Origin: Aliirhizobium wenxiniae
GTDB taxonomy: Bacteria > Pseudomonadota > Alphaproteobacteria > Rhizobiales > Rhizobiaceae
Assembly (NCBI RefSeq): GCF_014201355.1
Contig: NZ_JACHEG010000002.1
Span: 248,001 to 312,000, forward strand
Length of the DNA stretch: 64,000 nt
Reading direction: 5' to 3'
Positions 17,722-28,411 of this stretch are shown here, piece after piece. A program made the translations under genes and the position numbers. Each line of letters begins with the position of its first letter. Position 1 is the stretch's first letter. Below the pieces are notes generated by a model, which was not told the DNA's origin, did not search any database, and saw only the letters and a program-made list of their open reading frames with translations.

Positions 17722-18594
17722 ATGCCGGTCCGTGCTGCCTGTGCCGCTGCTGTTGTCATCAGCCTTCTTTCCTCCTGCGCAGGCAAGCCGCCTTCTGAAG
17801 GCGGGTCTCTCAGCTCAGCCTTTGCCGCCGGTGAAGCCGCCGGGTCGCTGAAAACCAAGGACGATGCAAAGTCGCCGGTTGCGCTTACGCCCGCGGCCTG
17901 GGGCCGACTCAACAAGATGGGCGGCCTTGCCGGACGTGAACTGACGGTGAGCTCGATCTCCGATATCAAGCTGCGCGACAAGGAAGTCGTTCTGACCTTC
18001 GATGACGGGCCTATGCCGAAAAAGACCGAACGCATCCTCGCCACACTTGATCAGTTCGGCGTGAAAGCGTCGTTCATGATGGTCGGCCAGATGGCCAAGG
18101 CGCATCCCGACCTCGCCCGCGAAGTCGTGGCCGAGGGTCATACGATCGGCAGCCATACCTATCGCCACCCGGATCTCGCCCATTTGTCATTCGACGAAGC
18201 CGTTGCCGAGGTCGAGAAGGGCCGTAAGGCCGTGGAGGCAGCAACCGGCGTCGAGGCCGATTTCTTCCGTTTCCCCTATCTCGCCGATTCGAAGAAACTG
18301 AGGCTATGGATGGGTAACCACAAGATGGTTGTCATGGATGTCCAGGTCGATTCGAAGGACTATTTCAAGGACACGCCGGCCGCAGTCGCGACACGGACGA
18401 TGGAGGCGCTACGCGCTCATCGCAAGGGCATCATCCTGATGCACGACATCCACCCGCGCACCGCCGCGATGCTGCCGGCGCTGCTGATTCAGCTCAGGGC
18501 TGAGGGTTACAAGGTCGTCCAGCTGAAATACGGCAAGCCGTCTTCGGACATGCTCGTCGCCTCCATCACCAAGCCACTTTTTGCCACCAATTGA
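17722..18594 (+). CDS. Lipoprotein polysaccharide deacetylase (NodB-homology domain)
   Basis: This 290-aa protein starts with a lipoprotein signal (AVVISLLSSCAGKPPSEGGS, Cys near 19), then a linker and a NodB-homology domain from about residue 90: VVLTFDDGPMPKKT (catalytic and metal Asp), GHTIGSHTYRHPDLAHLS (metal-binding H-x3-H), FRFPYLADS and IILMHDIHPRT. All carbohydrate esterase family 4 motifs are present, so an N- or O-deacetylase acting on envelope polysaccharide or peptidoglycan from a membrane anchor is likely. Substrate unknown. The gene stands alone. Confidence 0.9.
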   Translation: MPVRAACAAAVVISLLSSCAGKPPSEGGSLSSAFAAGEAAGSLKTKDDAKSPVALTPAAWGRLNKMGGLAGRELTVSSISDIKLRDKEVVLTFDDGPMPKKTERILATLDQFGVKASFMMVGQMAKAHPDLAREVVAEGHTIGSHTYRHPDLAHLSFDEAVAEVEKGRKAVEAATGVEADFFRFPYLADSKKLRLWMGNHKMVVMDVQVDSKDYFKDTPAAVATRTMEALRAHRKGIILMHDIHPRTAAMLPALLIQLRAEGYKVVQLKYGKPSSDMLVASITKPLFATN

Positions 18595-18618
18595 GTGAGA
18601 GATTAGGAAGAAGGCCGC

Positions 18619-19068
18619 TCAGGCCTTCTTCATCCAACGGCCTTCGGGCGACTGCTGCCAGTAAGTCAGCGAATGTCCCTCACCCTTCAGACGCTTCCAT
18701 TCGGCGCGCGCGCCCTCGAGCTGGCTCTGGTCGTAACCATCGAACATGAAGACGACGCGTTCGTAAGGATCGAGCGGCGGAGGGGCAGCACCGTCCACCA
18801 CGAAACGGACAGTCGCACTGTTGGCGTTTTCGCTCGCCGTCGTCAGCAGCACGGGCTGTGCCTCCGCCATAGGCGCGGCGTCGGTACCATGCGGCAGAAA
18901 GCTCTCGTCGCGAAAGGTCCACAGATGCGCGTCGAGCATATCCCGGCGCGTATCATCACTAGTCTGCACAACCACCTTCCAGCCGCGCTCAACGCTCTTT
19001 TCGAGGAGCGCCGGCAGCGCATCCTCGAGCTTCGATTCGGTCAGGTGGTAGAAGAGAACTTCGGTCAT
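18619..19068 (-). CDS. holC: DNA polymerase III subunit chi
   Basis: Chi links the clamp loader (via psi) to SSB during replication. The 149-aa product begins [20 protein letters not shown] and contains GWKVVVQTSD, LDAHLWTFRDESFLPHG and ERVVFMFDGYDQSQLEGARA, the conserved order of HolC. Its ATG shares one base with the pepA stop (TGATG), so translation is coupled; pepA-holC is a standard proteobacterial pair. Confidence 0.94.
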   Translation of the reverse strand: MTEVLFYHLTESKLEDALPALLEKSVERGWKVVVQTSDDTRRDMLDAHLWTFRDESFLPHGTDAAPMAEAQPVLLTTASENANSATVRFVVDGAAPPPLDPYERVVFMFDGYDQSQLEGARAEWKRLKGEGHSLTYWQQSPEGRWMKKA

Positions 19069-20552
19069 CAGCCCTCGTAATTCGCCCGTACGAGTTCGTC
19101 CAGCAAACGCACGCCATAACCCGACGCCCAGGACGTGTTGATCTCGGTCTGCGGCGAATTCATCGCGGTGGCGGCGATGTCGAGATGCGCCCAAGGCGTA
19201 TCGCCGACATAACGCTTGAGGAACTGCGCAGCCGTGATGGAACCGGCAGGACGACCGCCGCTGTTCTTCATGTCGGCAAAACGCGAGTCGATGATCTTGT
19301 CGTATTCCTTGGCGAGCGGCATGCGCCACAGCTTTTCCGAAGTGACTTCGCCGGCTGCCGTCAACTGAGCGGCCAGCGTGTCGTCGTTGGAAAACAGGCC
19401 GGCGTGGACGTTGCCGAGGGCAACCACGATCGCGCCGGTCAAGGTTGCGAGATTGACCATGAAACGCGGCTTGAAACGTTCCTTGGTGTAGAAAAGCGCG
19501 TCAGCCAGAACGAGACGGCCTTCGGCATCGGTATTGATGATCTCGATCGTCTGGCCGGACATGGAGGTGACTATATCGCCAGGGCGCTGAGCATTGCCAT
19601 CGGGCATGTTTTCCACAAGGCCGAGAATGCCGACGGCGTTGACCTTCGCCTTACGGGCGGCAAGTGTGTGCATGAGACCGATAACCGCAGCCGCGCCGCC
19701 CATATCGCCCTTCATGTCCTCCATGCCGGCACCCGGTTTGATGGAAATGCCACCGGTATCGAAAACCACGCCCTTACCGACGAAGGCAACAGGCTTGTCT
19801 TTCGCCTTGCCACCGTTCCAGTGCATGACGGCCAGACGCGGCGGACGAACCGAGCCCTGCGCCACACCGAGCAGCGCACCCATGCCTAGCTTCTTCATTT
19901 CGTTTTCGGTGAGAACCTCGACCTCGACACCGAGTGCCTTCAGCTCCTTCGCCTTCTCGGCAAACTCCACCGGGCCGAGCACGTTCGGCGGCAGGTTGAC
20001 GAGATCGCGGGCGAGAATCACGCCGCCGGCAATCGCCTCGGATGTCGCGAAGGCCTTCTTGGCGGCAGCATGCCCGGCTATGACGATCTTCACGTCGACC
20101 GATGCCGGCTTGTCGTCATCCTTCTTCGCAGTCTTGTAGGTATCGAATGCGTAGGAACGCAAAAGCATGCCGAGCGCGAAATCCGCCGCCTGCGCTGCGG
20201 TCACCTCAAGACCCGGGACATCGAGGAAAACGACGGCCTTCTTGGCGGTCTTGAGATTGGCGGCGGCAACGCCACCTGCCCGCAGCCAGTCATGGGCGAT
20301 CAGCGCATCCGGCTTTCCGAGGCCGATGACCATCAGCCGATCCGCGTCGGATCCGTGCGGTGCAATCACGTCGAGCACGGTCATCGTCTTTGCGGAAAAC
20401 TTGGCGATCTCTGCCGCACGTGTCCCGACGCCCTGTGGATCGGCCTCGGACGAGCCGGATGCGGGCTGATCGCCGGAGAGCTTCAGCTGAATGGCCAGGG
20501 AAGCAGCTACGGAAGAGGATTTGGCAAAAGAGATTTTCAGTTGGACGGACAT
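19068..20552 (-). CDS. pepA: Leucyl aminopeptidase (M17)
   Basis: PepA removes N-terminal residues from peptides with a two-zinc centre and in some bacteria also binds DNA. The 494-aa protein has the N-terminal macro-like domain and the M17 catalytic domain with [20 protein letters not shown] (metal and catalytic Lys region) and the family signature [14 protein letters not shown]. Length matches the family. GGAG five bases before the ATG at 20552 decides the start; a GTG two codons upstream abuts the ribosome site. It diverges from lptF across a 251-base promoter region. Confidence 0.96.
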   Translation of the reverse strand: MSVQLKISFAKSSSVAASLAIQLKLSGDQPASGSSEADPQGVGTRAAEIAKFSAKTMTVLDVIAPHGSDADRLMVIGLGKPDALIAHDWLRAGGVAAANLKTAKKAVVFLDVPGLEVTAAQAADFALGMLLRSYAFDTYKTAKKDDDKPASVDVKIVIAGHAAAKKAFATSEAIAGGVILARDLVNLPPNVLGPVEFAEKAKELKALGVEVEVLTENEMKKLGMGALLGVAQGSVRPPRLAVMHWNGGKAKDKPVAFVGKGVVFDTGGISIKPGAGMEDMKGDMGGAAAVIGLMHTLAARKAKVNAVGILGLVENMPDGNAQRPGDIVTSMSGQTIEIINTDAEGRLVLADALFYTKERFKPRFMVNLATLTGAIVVALGNVHAGLFSNDDTLAAQLTAAGEVTSEKLWRMPLAKEYDKIIDSRFADMKNSGGRPAGSITAAQFLKRYVGDTPWAHLDIAATAMNSPQTEINTSWASGYGVRLLDELVRANYEG

Positions 20553-20803
20553 CGGCACTCCACGTCTTCTTATTCAGAACATGGCGCCGATCTTCACCCT
20601 TTCAGCCGCGAAGGCAACCCCGCCAGAGGAAGGCTTTAGTACCTGTGGGCGAATGTCACCCGGTTTTGAAATGTCACAACAAAAAATAAAAGTCGGCTAG
20701 CCAACATTTTTGTGACGTGGCATCTGTCGCAAAGACCTCATCGATCACATAGATAGGCTCAGCGTCATCATGGGATGGCGGAGCAGCAAAATGTCGGACG
20801 GGA

Positions 20804-21982
20804 ATGAAGCTTCTCGAAACTTACATATTGCGCCGGATATTCCTGATGTTCCTGGTGGCACTCATTCCGGTGCTTACGATCATCTGGACAATCCAGGTGC
20901 TTGGGCGCATCAATCTGGTCACGGACACGGGCCAGTCGATGGGCTCGTTCATGCTGCTTGCCAGCTACATCCTGCCAACCATCCTGCCGGTCGTCATGCC
21001 GTTTGCCTTCGTCATCGGCATTACCCAGACGCTGACAGCGATGAACAACGACTCGGAGCTGCCGGTCATCGACGCGGCAGGCGCCAGTCGCAGCATTATC
21101 TATCGGCCGATCATCGGGTTGGCCGTTGTGCTCGGCATCGTTTCCTTTTCGGTGACTAACTTCCTTGAACCGGCATCGCGGCTGGGTGTGCGCCAGATGA
21201 TCGCCGCGGCCTATGCCGACCTGCTTTCTTCCGTCATCGAGGAAAAGACGTTCCGCAGCGTTGAGGACGGTCTCTATGTCCAGATTTCCGAACGGCATTC
21301 GGGCCGCCTGCTAAAAGGCCTGTTCGTCGTCGATTATCGCGACCCGAACTTCGATCTCATTTATTATGCGAAGGAAGGTTCAGTCGACCCGGGCGGAACT
21401 TCGCTGACGATGCGCGACGGCGAGGTTCATCGCAAGTCGCCCGATGGCCGCATCTCGATCGTGCGCTTCGATTCCTATGCCTTCGATCTATCGGCCATGA
21501 CCAAGTCGGACGGCGAGGCTTTGCCCATGTCTTCGGGCGACCGCGGCCTCGGCTTCCTGCTTGATCCCGACACGAATGACCCGGCGTATCAGCGCTCACC
21601 CAACAAGTTCTTCTCGGAGCTTCACCGCAGGCTTTCCGACTGGCTTTATCCGATTTCGTTCGCACTCGTCTCGCTGGTGGTCGCCGGCAGCAGCCGTTCA
21701 CATCGTCAGGCGCGCGTCCATCCGATGATATATGCGCTGCTGATCGCCTTTGGCCTGCGCTGGCTCGGATTTTCGGCAACCAACCTGACGGAGCGCAACC
21801 CATCCTACGTGCCGCTCGTCTATGCTATTCCGCTCATCACCGTTGTGGTTTCGGCCTATATGCTGGCAACCAACCGGCAACTCCATATGCCGCGGACCAT
21901 CACCCGTAACATCAGCCGAATGAATGGCATGCTGCTCAGCCGCTTGAAGATATCGTCCAAGTCCGGTGGAGGTGCATCATGA
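20804..21982 (+). CDS. lptF: LPS export ABC transporter permease LptF
   Basis: LptF pairs with LptG and the LptB ATPase to pull lipopolysaccharide from the inner membrane into the Lpt bridge. The 392-aa protein has the expected layout: helices at the N-terminus (MKLLETYILRRIFLMFLVAL), a periplasmic beta-jellyroll (about 130-270), and three C-terminal helices (LYPISFALVSLVVAG, ALLIAFGLRWLGF, YAIPLITVVVSAYMLA). Its stop overlaps the lptG start (ATGA). Confidence 0.95.
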   Translation: MKLLETYILRRIFLMFLVALIPVLTIIWTIQVLGRINLVTDTGQSMGSFMLLASYILPTILPVVMPFAFVIGITQTLTAMNNDSELPVIDAAGASRSIIYRPIIGLAVVLGIVSFSVTNFLEPASRLGVRQMIAAAYADLLSSVIEEKTFRSVEDGLYVQISERHSGRLLKGLFVVDYRDPNFDLIYYAKEGSVDPGGTSLTMRDGEVHRKSPDGRISIVRFDSYAFDLSAMTKSDGEALPMSSGDRGLGFLLDPDTNDPAYQRSPNKFFSELHRRLSDWLYPISFALVSLVVAGSSRSHRQARVHPMIYALLIAFGLRWLGFSATNLTERNPSYVPLVYAIPLITVVVSAYMLATNRQLHMPRTITRNISRMNGMLLSRLKISSKSGGGAS

Positions 21983-23067
21983 TTTTCTCCACGCTCGGCC
22001 GGTATTTCTTCACGCGTTATATCGTCACGGCTTTCTGGTTTCTTCTCGGCGTCAGTTCGATCATCATGCTCGCCGATTTCAGCGAAACGACGCGCAAGCT
22101 TTCCGGTCTGACCGATTATAGCGTAGTCGGTGCGCTTGCGATGACGCTCATGCGCCTGCCGCTCATCCTGCAGCAGACGATCCCGACACTCAGCCTATTC
22201 ATCGGCATGACGGTGCTGATCGCGCTCAACCGCCGCTATGAACTGGTCGTTACGCGAGCCGCCGGCATTTCCGTCTGGCAGTTCATGTTCCCGTTCATCG
22301 TCGGTTCCTTCCTGCTGGGGCTGTTTACGATCCTGGTTATCAATCCGGTCGGCGCCTGGGGCCAGCGCGAATCGGTTTCGATGGAGGCCGACTGGCGACA
22401 GTCGAGTAATCGCGCCAAGGTCAGCAAGTTCGTGCCGTGGATTCGCCAGATCAGCGACGACGAGGACGTCATCATCGGTGCCAAGAGCTACAAGGACCAG
22501 GGAGCCGAGCTGATCGACGTGGTGGTTTTCCACTTCGATAAGGGTGGCGCTGTGACCATGCGACAGGATGCGCGCACAGCAAAACTCGAAAATGGTTACT
22601 GGCTTCTTACCGACGTTCTAGAGAATCGCCCGGGAGAGATTCCGGCGCGCAAGGTCACGGAACAGGTTCGTACCAACCTGAAACAGGAATACCTTCAGGA
22701 AAGCGTATCGCAGCCCGAAAACGTTGCATTCCTTGATCTTTCCCGGAAAATCGAGATCAGCCGATCATTCGGCATCTCAACCAAAGCGCTGGAAACCCAA
22801 TTCCACTCGCTTTTGTCCCTCCCCATCCTGCTTGTGGCCATGACTCTCATTGCTGCAACAGTTTCGTTAAAATTCAGTCGCTTCGCCCAGTCCCGATCCA
22901 TGATTCTGGGTGGAATAGTTTCCGGCTTCGTGCTTTATGTCGTCAGCGTGCTTGTAAAAGCGTTCGGAAGCAGCGGAGCGATTCCTCCGTTCGTGGCGGT
23001 CTGGATACCAGTCATCGTCGCAACGGCAGTGGGGGCTACGATCTTGCTTCATCAGGAGGACGGCTAG
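21979..23067 (+). CDS. lptG: LPS export ABC transporter permease LptG
   Basis: The 362-aa partner of LptF has the YjgP/YjgQ fold: N-terminal helices (GRYFFTRYIVTAFWFLLGVS), ELVVTRAAGISVWQFM (the coupling-helix region contacting LptB), a periplasmic jellyroll, and C-terminal helices. It overlaps lptF by four bases and lptD by one base, so the three export genes are translated as a coupled series. Confidence 0.95.
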   Translation: MIFSTLGRYFFTRYIVTAFWFLLGVSSIIMLADFSETTRKLSGLTDYSVVGALAMTLMRLPLILQQTIPTLSLFIGMTVLIALNRRYELVVTRAAGISVWQFMFPFIVGSFLLGLFTILVINPVGAWGQRESVSMEADWRQSSNRAKVSKFVPWIRQISDDEDVIIGAKSYKDQGAELIDVVVFHFDKGGAVTMRQDARTAKLENGYWLLTDVLENRPGEIPARKVTEQVRTNLKQEYLQESVSQPENVAFLDLSRKIEISRSFGISTKALETQFHSLLSLPILLVAMTLIAATVSLKFSRFAQSRSMILGGIVSGFVLYVVSVLVKAFGSSGAIPPFVAVWIPVIVATAVGATILLHQEDG

Positions 23068-25397
23068 TGGCGGTCAGTAACCGCAGAAATATAAGACGGC
23101 TTGCCGCCGCTCTGCTGACAGGTGTGTCTGCGTTCGTATGTGGTGTCACGACGGATGTCGTGCATGCCCAAGGGCTTGCGCCTGTGCAATCGGACGACGC
23201 GAAGATGCTTCTTCGCGCCAACGAGCTCACCTATAATCAGGATTCCCAGCAGGTCACCGCTCGCGGTGGTGTGCAGATTTATTACAATCGCTATCGCATG
23301 GTCGCTCAGCGGGTCGAATACGATCAGAAGAGCGGTCGCGTCATGGCGTCTGGCAATATCGAGCTGATCGAGCCGGGCGGCACGCGTGTTTATGCGGACG
23401 AACTGGATGTGACGGACGACTTCGGACAGGGCTTCCTCAATTCCCTGCGCGTGGAGACGACCGACAATACCCGTCTTGCAGCTGAAAGCGCGGAACAACA
23501 AAGCAGCGACGTGATGGTGCTTAACAACACCGTCTATACGGCCTGCCTTCCCTGCGCACAGACCCCGGGCAAGGCACCTCTGTGGCAAGTCAAGGCACAG
23601 CGCGTCATCCGCAATGGCCAGACCCACACGATTCGCCTCGAGAATGCGCAGTTCGAGCTATTCGGCATGTCGCTGGGCCGACTGCCATTCCCGATCACGG
23701 TCCCGGACGAAACGGTCGAGCGTAAATCAGGCCTGCTGTTCCCGCGCTTCAGTGCCGATGATAATCTCGGTTTCGGCTTCGGGGTGCCCTATTACCATGT
23801 CTTCTCGCCAAGCATGGACGCCACGATCACGCCGACCTATTACAGCAACCAGGGTCTGCTTGTAGAAGGCGAAGTCCGCAACAAGTTTGAAACCGGCGAA
23901 CACACGTTCCGATTCGCGGGTATCAATCAGCAGAATTCCGGTTCATTCGATGCCGGGACGGCAGACCGGGAATCCGATACCCGCTTCATGGCGGCCTCCA
24001 AGGGCGAGTTCCACATCAATCCGCGCTGGACTTTCGGCTGGGATGTGATGGCGCAGAGCGACAACAACTTCTCGCGAACCTATAATCTTGATGGCTTCGA
24101 CAAGGAAACGTTCACCAACGACGTCTACCTGACCGGCCTCGGTGCGCGGAACTATTTCGATCTGCATGGCTACTATTTCGACGAGCAGGACGATGCCGAG
24201 ACCAGCTTGCTGGAACGCCAGCAGGCTATCGTTTATCCGGTTCTCGACTATAGCTGGTATGCACCGGAAGCCGTTTTTGGCGGTCAGCTTTCGTTCAACG
24301 TTAATCTGACCAACCTTTCCCGGAGGGCCGAGGATAGTTACTCCGTAGGCGGTAGCGATCGCTTCCCTGGCTTGGAAGGCAGCTATAGCCGCTTCACCGC
24401 CGAGGCAGAGTGGAAGCGTACGATCACGACGGATCAGGGACTGCAGCTGACACCATTGCTGGCATTGCGTGGCGACGGTCTACGCAGCACCTCGTCCAGT
24501 GCCGGAGGTTCCTATTCCGGTTCGCTGGAAGACGATCCGAGCGGGCGTTACATGGCGACCGCAGGTCTTGAAGCGCGCTATCCGTTCCTGATCACCGCCG
24601 GCAGCAGCAGCCATATCATCGAGCCGATCGCGCAGATTTATGCCCGTCCGGACGAGCAGATGGCGGGCGGCCTGCCGAACGAAGATGCACAGAGCTTCGT
24701 CTTTGACGCGACAAGCCTGTTCGAACGCGACAAATTTTCCGGGTATGACCGGATCGAGGGCGGCACACGTGCCAATGTCGGTATCCGATATACAGGCTCG
24801 TTTGATAACGGTGTGGGCCTGCGCGGCATTTTCGGCCAGTCCTATCAGCTCGCCGGCGAGAACTCTTTCGCCAGCGCCGATCTCGTCAATGCTGGCGCCA
24901 ATTCGGGTCTTGAAAACAACGTGTCGGACTTTGTCGCAATGGCGGCAATCGACCTGCCGCAGGGCTTCAGCCTGTCGACGAATACCCGGTTCGACAAGGA
25001 TACGTTCGACGTCCGCCGCACAGATGTTGGCTTCGACTACAAGACGCCTCGCGTGACCGGCAAGCTCGTATACACCAAAGTTGAGGCACAGCCGGAATAT
25101 GGTTCGACGAGCTCGACCAATATCCTGGAAAAGTCGATGAGCTTCCGCATCAACGAGAACTGGTCCATCGCCGGCAAGGCGACCTGGGATCTCGACGACA
25201 ACGAAGTCACGCGCCGCGGGCTCGGCTTCAGCTATGCCGACGAGTGCACGATCTTCACGATCGCCTATACCGAGAAGACAGACTCGAGCAAGGCGAACGA
25301 CTGGAGCATTGGCGCGCGCCTGAGCTTCAGAACGCTGGGCGACGTGAATATCGGGTCGACGAGCGATTACGACGAACAACAGACTTTCCGTTATTGA
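23067..25397 (+). CDS. lptD: LPS-assembly protein LptD
   Basis: LptD is the outer-membrane barrel that with LptE inserts LPS into the outer leaflet. The 776-aa product has a signal peptide (about 1-40), an OstA/LptA-like N-terminal jellyroll (DDAKMLLRANELTYNQDSQQ ... VMASGNIELIEPGGTRVYAD), the cysteine pair region YTACLPCAQTPGKAPLW, and a large C-terminal barrel ending QQTFRY. Translation starts at GTG overlapping the lptG stop (TAGTG). A terminator-like hairpin follows, with the SurA-like chaperone gene next. Confidence 0.96.
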   Translation: MAVSNRRNIRRLAAALLTGVSAFVCGVTTDVVHAQGLAPVQSDDAKMLLRANELTYNQDSQQVTARGGVQIYYNRYRMVAQRVEYDQKSGRVMASGNIELIEPGGTRVYADELDVTDDFGQGFLNSLRVETTDNTRLAAESAEQQSSDVMVLNNTVYTACLPCAQTPGKAPLWQVKAQRVIRNGQTHTIRLENAQFELFGMSLGRLPFPITVPDETVERKSGLLFPRFSADDNLGFGFGVPYYHVFSPSMDATITPTYYSNQGLLVEGEVRNKFETGEHTFRFAGINQQNSGSFDAGTADRESDTRFMAASKGEFHINPRWTFGWDVMAQSDNNFSRTYNLDGFDKETFTNDVYLTGLGARNYFDLHGYYFDEQDDAETSLLERQQAIVYPVLDYSWYAPEAVFGGQLSFNVNLTNLSRRAEDSYSVGGSDRFPGLEGSYSRFTAEAEWKRTITTDQGLQLTPLLALRGDGLRSTSSSAGGSYSGSLEDDPSGRYMATAGLEARYPFLITAGSSSHIIEPIAQIYARPDEQMAGGLPNEDAQSFVFDATSLFERDKFSGYDRIEGGTRANVGIRYTGSFDNGVGLRGIFGQSYQLAGENSFASADLVNAGANSGLENNVSDFVAMAAIDLPQGFSLSTNTRFDKDTFDVRRTDVGFDYKTPRVTGKLVYTKVEAQPEYGSTSSTNILEKSMSFRINENWSIAGKATWDLDDNEVTRRGLGFSYADECTIFTIAYTEKTDSSKANDWSIGARLSFRTLGDVNIGSTSDYDEQQTFRY

Positions 25398-25408
25398 TCG
25401 CGCAGAAT

Positions 25409-25440
25409 TGACGGCGCACTTGGGGCGCCGTCATGGTTTT
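25409..25440 (+). terminator. Hairpin terminator after lptD
   Basis: TGACGGCGC and GCGCCGTCA form a nine-bp stem followed by TGGTTTT. It may partly separate lptFGD from surA-pdxA-rsmA. Confidence 0.7.
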
Positions 25441-25528
25441 GCCGCAACGATTGCGCATTCGGGCACGCTTATAGTAAAAGGCGACCTGCAAGTCGCATGA
25501 CAAGTCCGAGCGCAAGAGGAGTGGACTG

Positions 25529-26470
25529 ATGTTTGGAGTGATCGAAACGCGCAGACTGGCGATAGCCATGGCTGCACTGGCGGCTTCGCTCGTCATCGAT
25601 CCCATCGTGGCCGCGGCCCAGACCAGCGGCGTGGCTGCAGTGGTCAACCGCACGCCGATCACCACTGCCGACGTTGCACGTCGGGTGGCTTTCCTTCGTC
25701 TGCAGCGACAGAAGGCCGACAGCAATACTGCGCGTGAACAACTGATCGACGAGACGTTGAAGCGTCAGGAAATCGCTCGCGTCAAGATGTCCGTCAGCAC
25801 CGACGATGTCGATGCGTCCTTCGCGCGGTTTGCCGCCAGCAACAAGATGACACCTGACCAGATGGGCAAGATCCTAGATCAGGCGGGCGTGACGTCACAG
25901 CATTTCAAGAATTTCATCGCCGTGCAGATGAGCTGGCCGCGACTGCTCAATGCCCGCTATGGCGGCGGCGGCAGCCGGATGTCCAGCCAGGAGCTGGTCA
26001 CCCGGATGATGGAGAGCAAGCAAAAGCCGGTCACCACCGAATATTTCCTGACGCAAATCATCTTCGTCGTCCCGCCGGCGAAGCGCAATGCGATCCTCAA
26101 CAAGCGCAAATCTGAAGCGGAAGCATCCCGGTCGAAATTCCCGGGCTGCGATCAGGCAAAGGATTTTGCGGCGACTATGATGGACGTATCCGTTCGCGAC
26201 CTCGGCCGCGTCATGACACCCAATCTGCCGGATGACTGGAAACCGCTGATCGAAAAGGCGTCTCCAAATGGGACGACCGCTACCAAGATCACCGAACGTG
26301 GCGTCGAGTTCCTTGCGATCTGCAACCAGCGTCAGGTTTCCGATGACGTTGCCGCGGAAGCCGTGTTCCGTGCCGAAGACCTTGGCAAAACCGAGAAGAG
26401 CGGCACCAATCCGAACGACAAGAAATATCTCGACGAATTGCGCTCCAAGGCGCAGATCGATCGTCGCTGA
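25529..26470 (+). CDS. SurA-like periplasmic chaperone / peptidylprolyl isomerase
   Basis: The 313-aa protein has a signal peptide (to about residue 31, AAAQ) and a SurA N-terminal chaperone domain ([37 protein letters not shown]), then a region in the place of the parvulin domain ([20 protein letters not shown]) that is poorly conserved. It probably assists folding of outer-membrane proteins such as LptD encoded just upstream, more as chaperone than isomerase. The position between lptD and pdxA is the classical place of surA. AAGAGGAG precedes the ATG. Confidence 0.88.
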   Translation: MFGVIETRRLAIAMAALAASLVIDPIVAAAQTSGVAAVVNRTPITTADVARRVAFLRLQRQKADSNTAREQLIDETLKRQEIARVKMSVSTDDVDASFARFAASNKMTPDQMGKILDQAGVTSQHFKNFIAVQMSWPRLLNARYGGGGSRMSSQELVTRMMESKQKPVTTEYFLTQIIFVVPPAKRNAILNKRKSEAEASRSKFPGCDQAKDFAATMMDVSVRDLGRVMTPNLPDDWKPLIEKASPNGTTATKITERGVEFLAICNQRQVSDDVAAEAVFRAEDLGKTEKSGTNPNDKKYLDELRSKAQIDRR

Positions 26471-26492
26471 CCCAAGGCATTCCGGAGTTATC

Positions 26493-27533
26493 ATGGCGTT
26501 CGACCGCCCGCTTGCATTGACCCAGGGCGATCCCGCAGGGATCGGCCCGGACATCACCTTGGCTGCATGGGCGGCGCGGCGGGAAACCGGCCTGCCGCCT
26601 TTCCTTTTCATCGGTGATCCTGCGGTCCTGAAGTCTCGCGCGGCTTTGCTCAATCTCGATATTCCGATCAGGGAAGCATCTCCCGAAACGGCTGCTTCAG
26701 TGTTCGATAGTGCGATCCCCGTTCTTGCCCTTCCGTCAGGTGTCGAAGTTGCTGCCGGTGAGCCGCATGTAGCGACCGCTCGCGGGACGATTTCATCGAT
26801 CGAAACGGCCGTCGACCTCTGCTTTTCCGGCCGCGCCTCCGCTGTCGTGACCAATCCGATCGCAAAATCGGTTCTCTATCAATCCGGCTTCAAGTTTCCG
26901 GGTCACACAGAATTCCTGGCCGACCTCGCGCAGAAGGTGACGAACCGGTGCTATCTACCGGTGATGATGCTTGCCGGGCCGAAGCTGCGCGCCATCCCGG
27001 TGACGATCCATATCCCGCTCAAGGATGTGCCGACGGCGCTGACGGAAGACCTGATCGTGGATACCTGCCGGGTTGCCAACGAGGATCTGAAGAACCGTTT
27101 CAGCATTTCCAGACCGCGCATCGCCGTTGCTGGCATCAATCCGCATGCGGGCGAAGATGGTGCGATCGGCGTTGAGGATCAGGAGATCATTCATCCCGCT
27201 ATCGTCAGACTGCGCGACGAAGGTCTGCATGTGTTCGGGCCGCTGCCGGCGGATACGATGTTTCATGACGAAGCGCGCTCACGTTATGACGTCGCGGTCT
27301 GCATGTATCACGACCAGGCGCTGATCCCGGCGAAGGCACTGGGCTTCGATACGTCGGTCAATGTCACGCTCGGCCTTCCCTTTATTCGCACCTCGCCCGA
27401 CCACGGCACGGCCTTCGGCATTGCCGGCCAGGGCGTGGCGCGCGAGACGAGCCTCGTTGCGGCACTGAAGCTGGCAGCAGAACTGGCAACGAACACAGAT
27501 GCAAAAACTCCCGCATTCGGCGTAACCGTCTGA
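26493..27533 (+). CDS. pdxA: 4-hydroxythreonine-4-phosphate dehydrogenase
   Basis: PdxA oxidises 4-phospho-hydroxythreonine in pyridoxal phosphate biosynthesis. The 346-aa protein starts [20 protein letters not shown] and carries [27 protein letters not shown] and [17 protein letters not shown], which hold the metal-binding histidines. The start at 26493 has CGGAG upstream; the longer frame from 26268 overlaps surA. Its stop overlaps the rsmA start (TGATG). Confidence 0.96.
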   Translation: MAFDRPLALTQGDPAGIGPDITLAAWAARRETGLPPFLFIGDPAVLKSRAALLNLDIPIREASPETAASVFDSAIPVLALPSGVEVAAGEPHVATARGTISSIETAVDLCFSGRASAVVTNPIAKSVLYQSGFKFPGHTEFLADLAQKVTNRCYLPVMMLAGPKLRAIPVTIHIPLKDVPTALTEDLIVDTCRVANEDLKNRFSISRPRIAVAGINPHAGEDGAIGVEDQEIIHPAIVRLRDEGLHVFGPLPADTMFHDEARSRYDVAVCMYHDQALIPAKALGFDTSVNVTLGLPFIRTSPDHGTAFGIAGQGVARETSLVAALKLAAELATNTDAKTPAFGVTV

Positions 27534-28378
27534 TGGCAACTCTTGACGGACTCCCGCCGCTTCGCGACGTCATCCAGCGCCATGGGCTGGATGCGAAAAA
27601 ATCGCTCGGTCAGAACTTTCTCTTCGACCTCAACCTGACGCAGAAAATCGCCCGCTCGGCGGGTTCGCTCGAAGGCGTGACGGTGTTCGAGGTCGGTCCC
27701 GGCCCGGGCGGACTCACACGTTCCATTCTTGCGCTTGGCGCAAAGAAGGTGATCGCTGTGGAGCGTGATGCGCGGGCGCTGCCGGTGCTTGCCGAGGTTT
27801 CCGACTTCTATCCCGGTCGTCTCGAAGTCATCGAAGGCGATGCGTTGAAGACCGATTTCGCCGCTCTTGCCGCAGAGAAGGCCGATGATGGTCCGGTCAA
27901 GATCATCGCCAACCTGCCCTATAATGTCGGCACGCAGCTGCTGCTCAACTGGCTTCTTCCGGAAAACGGCCAATGGCCTCCCTTCTGGGAAAGCCTGACG
28001 CTGATGTTCCAGAAGGAGGTCGGCCTGCGCATTGTCGCGGACGAGGAAGACGATCACTACGGCCGGCTTGGCGTGATCTGCGGCTGGCGGACGGATTCGC
28101 ATATGGTGTTCGACGTGCCGCCCCAGGCCTTTTCACCGCCACCAAAAGTCACCTCGACCGTGGTGCATCTGACACCGAAGGCCAATCCCCTTCCCTGCGA
28201 TGTCAACAAGCTGGAACGCATCACCCACGCCGCCTTCGGCCAGCGCCGCAAGATGCTGCGCCAGAGCCTGAAGCCGGTCGGCGGCGAAGCGTTGCTCAAC
28301 AAGGTCGGTATCGATCCTCAGCGCCGCGCAGAGACGCTTTCCGTCACGGAATTCGTCGCGCTGGCCAACGCGCTTTAA
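27533..28378 (+). CDS. rsmA: 16S rRNA (A1518/A1519-N6,N6) dimethyltransferase
   Basis: RsmA (KsgA) dimethylates two adenines in the 3' hairpin of 16S rRNA during late 30S assembly. The 281-aa product shows [20 protein letters not shown], the SAM motif [15 protein letters not shown] (about residues 50-64) and the catalytic [11 protein letters not shown] (about 122-132). It is the last gene of the lptFGD-surA-pdxA-rsmA string, and its stop codon lies in the centre of a 42-bp palindrome. Confidence 0.97.
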   Translation: MATLDGLPPLRDVIQRHGLDAKKSLGQNFLFDLNLTQKIARSAGSLEGVTVFEVGPGPGGLTRSILALGAKKVIAVERDARALPVLAEVSDFYPGRLEVIEGDALKTDFAALAAEKADDGPVKIIANLPYNVGTQLLLNWLLPENGQWPPFWESLTLMFQKEVGLRIVADEEDDHYGRLGVICGWRTDSHMVFDVPPQAFSPPPKVTSTVVHLTPKANPLPCDVNKLERITHAAFGQRRKMLRQSLKPVGGEALLNKVGIDPQRRAETLSVTEFVALANAL

Positions 28379-28397
28379 AGCGCGTTGGCCAGCGCGA
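28356..28397. terminator. 42-bp perfect palindrome over the rsmA stop codon
   Basis: Bases 28356-28376 and 28377-28397 are exact reverse complements with the centre TTTAAA; the TAA of rsmA is at the axis. Either transcript of the convergent rsmA and COG0523 genes would fold into the same long GC-rich hairpin. There is no T run, so it may act as a 3'-end stabiliser as well as a terminator. Confidence 0.75.
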
Positions 28398-28411
28398 TCA
28401 ACCCATTCAAT

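Noticed and set aside
17663..17851. Short plus-strand frame overlapping the deacetylase start
   Set aside because: It overlaps the lipoprotein signal of the deacetylase in another frame and has no support.
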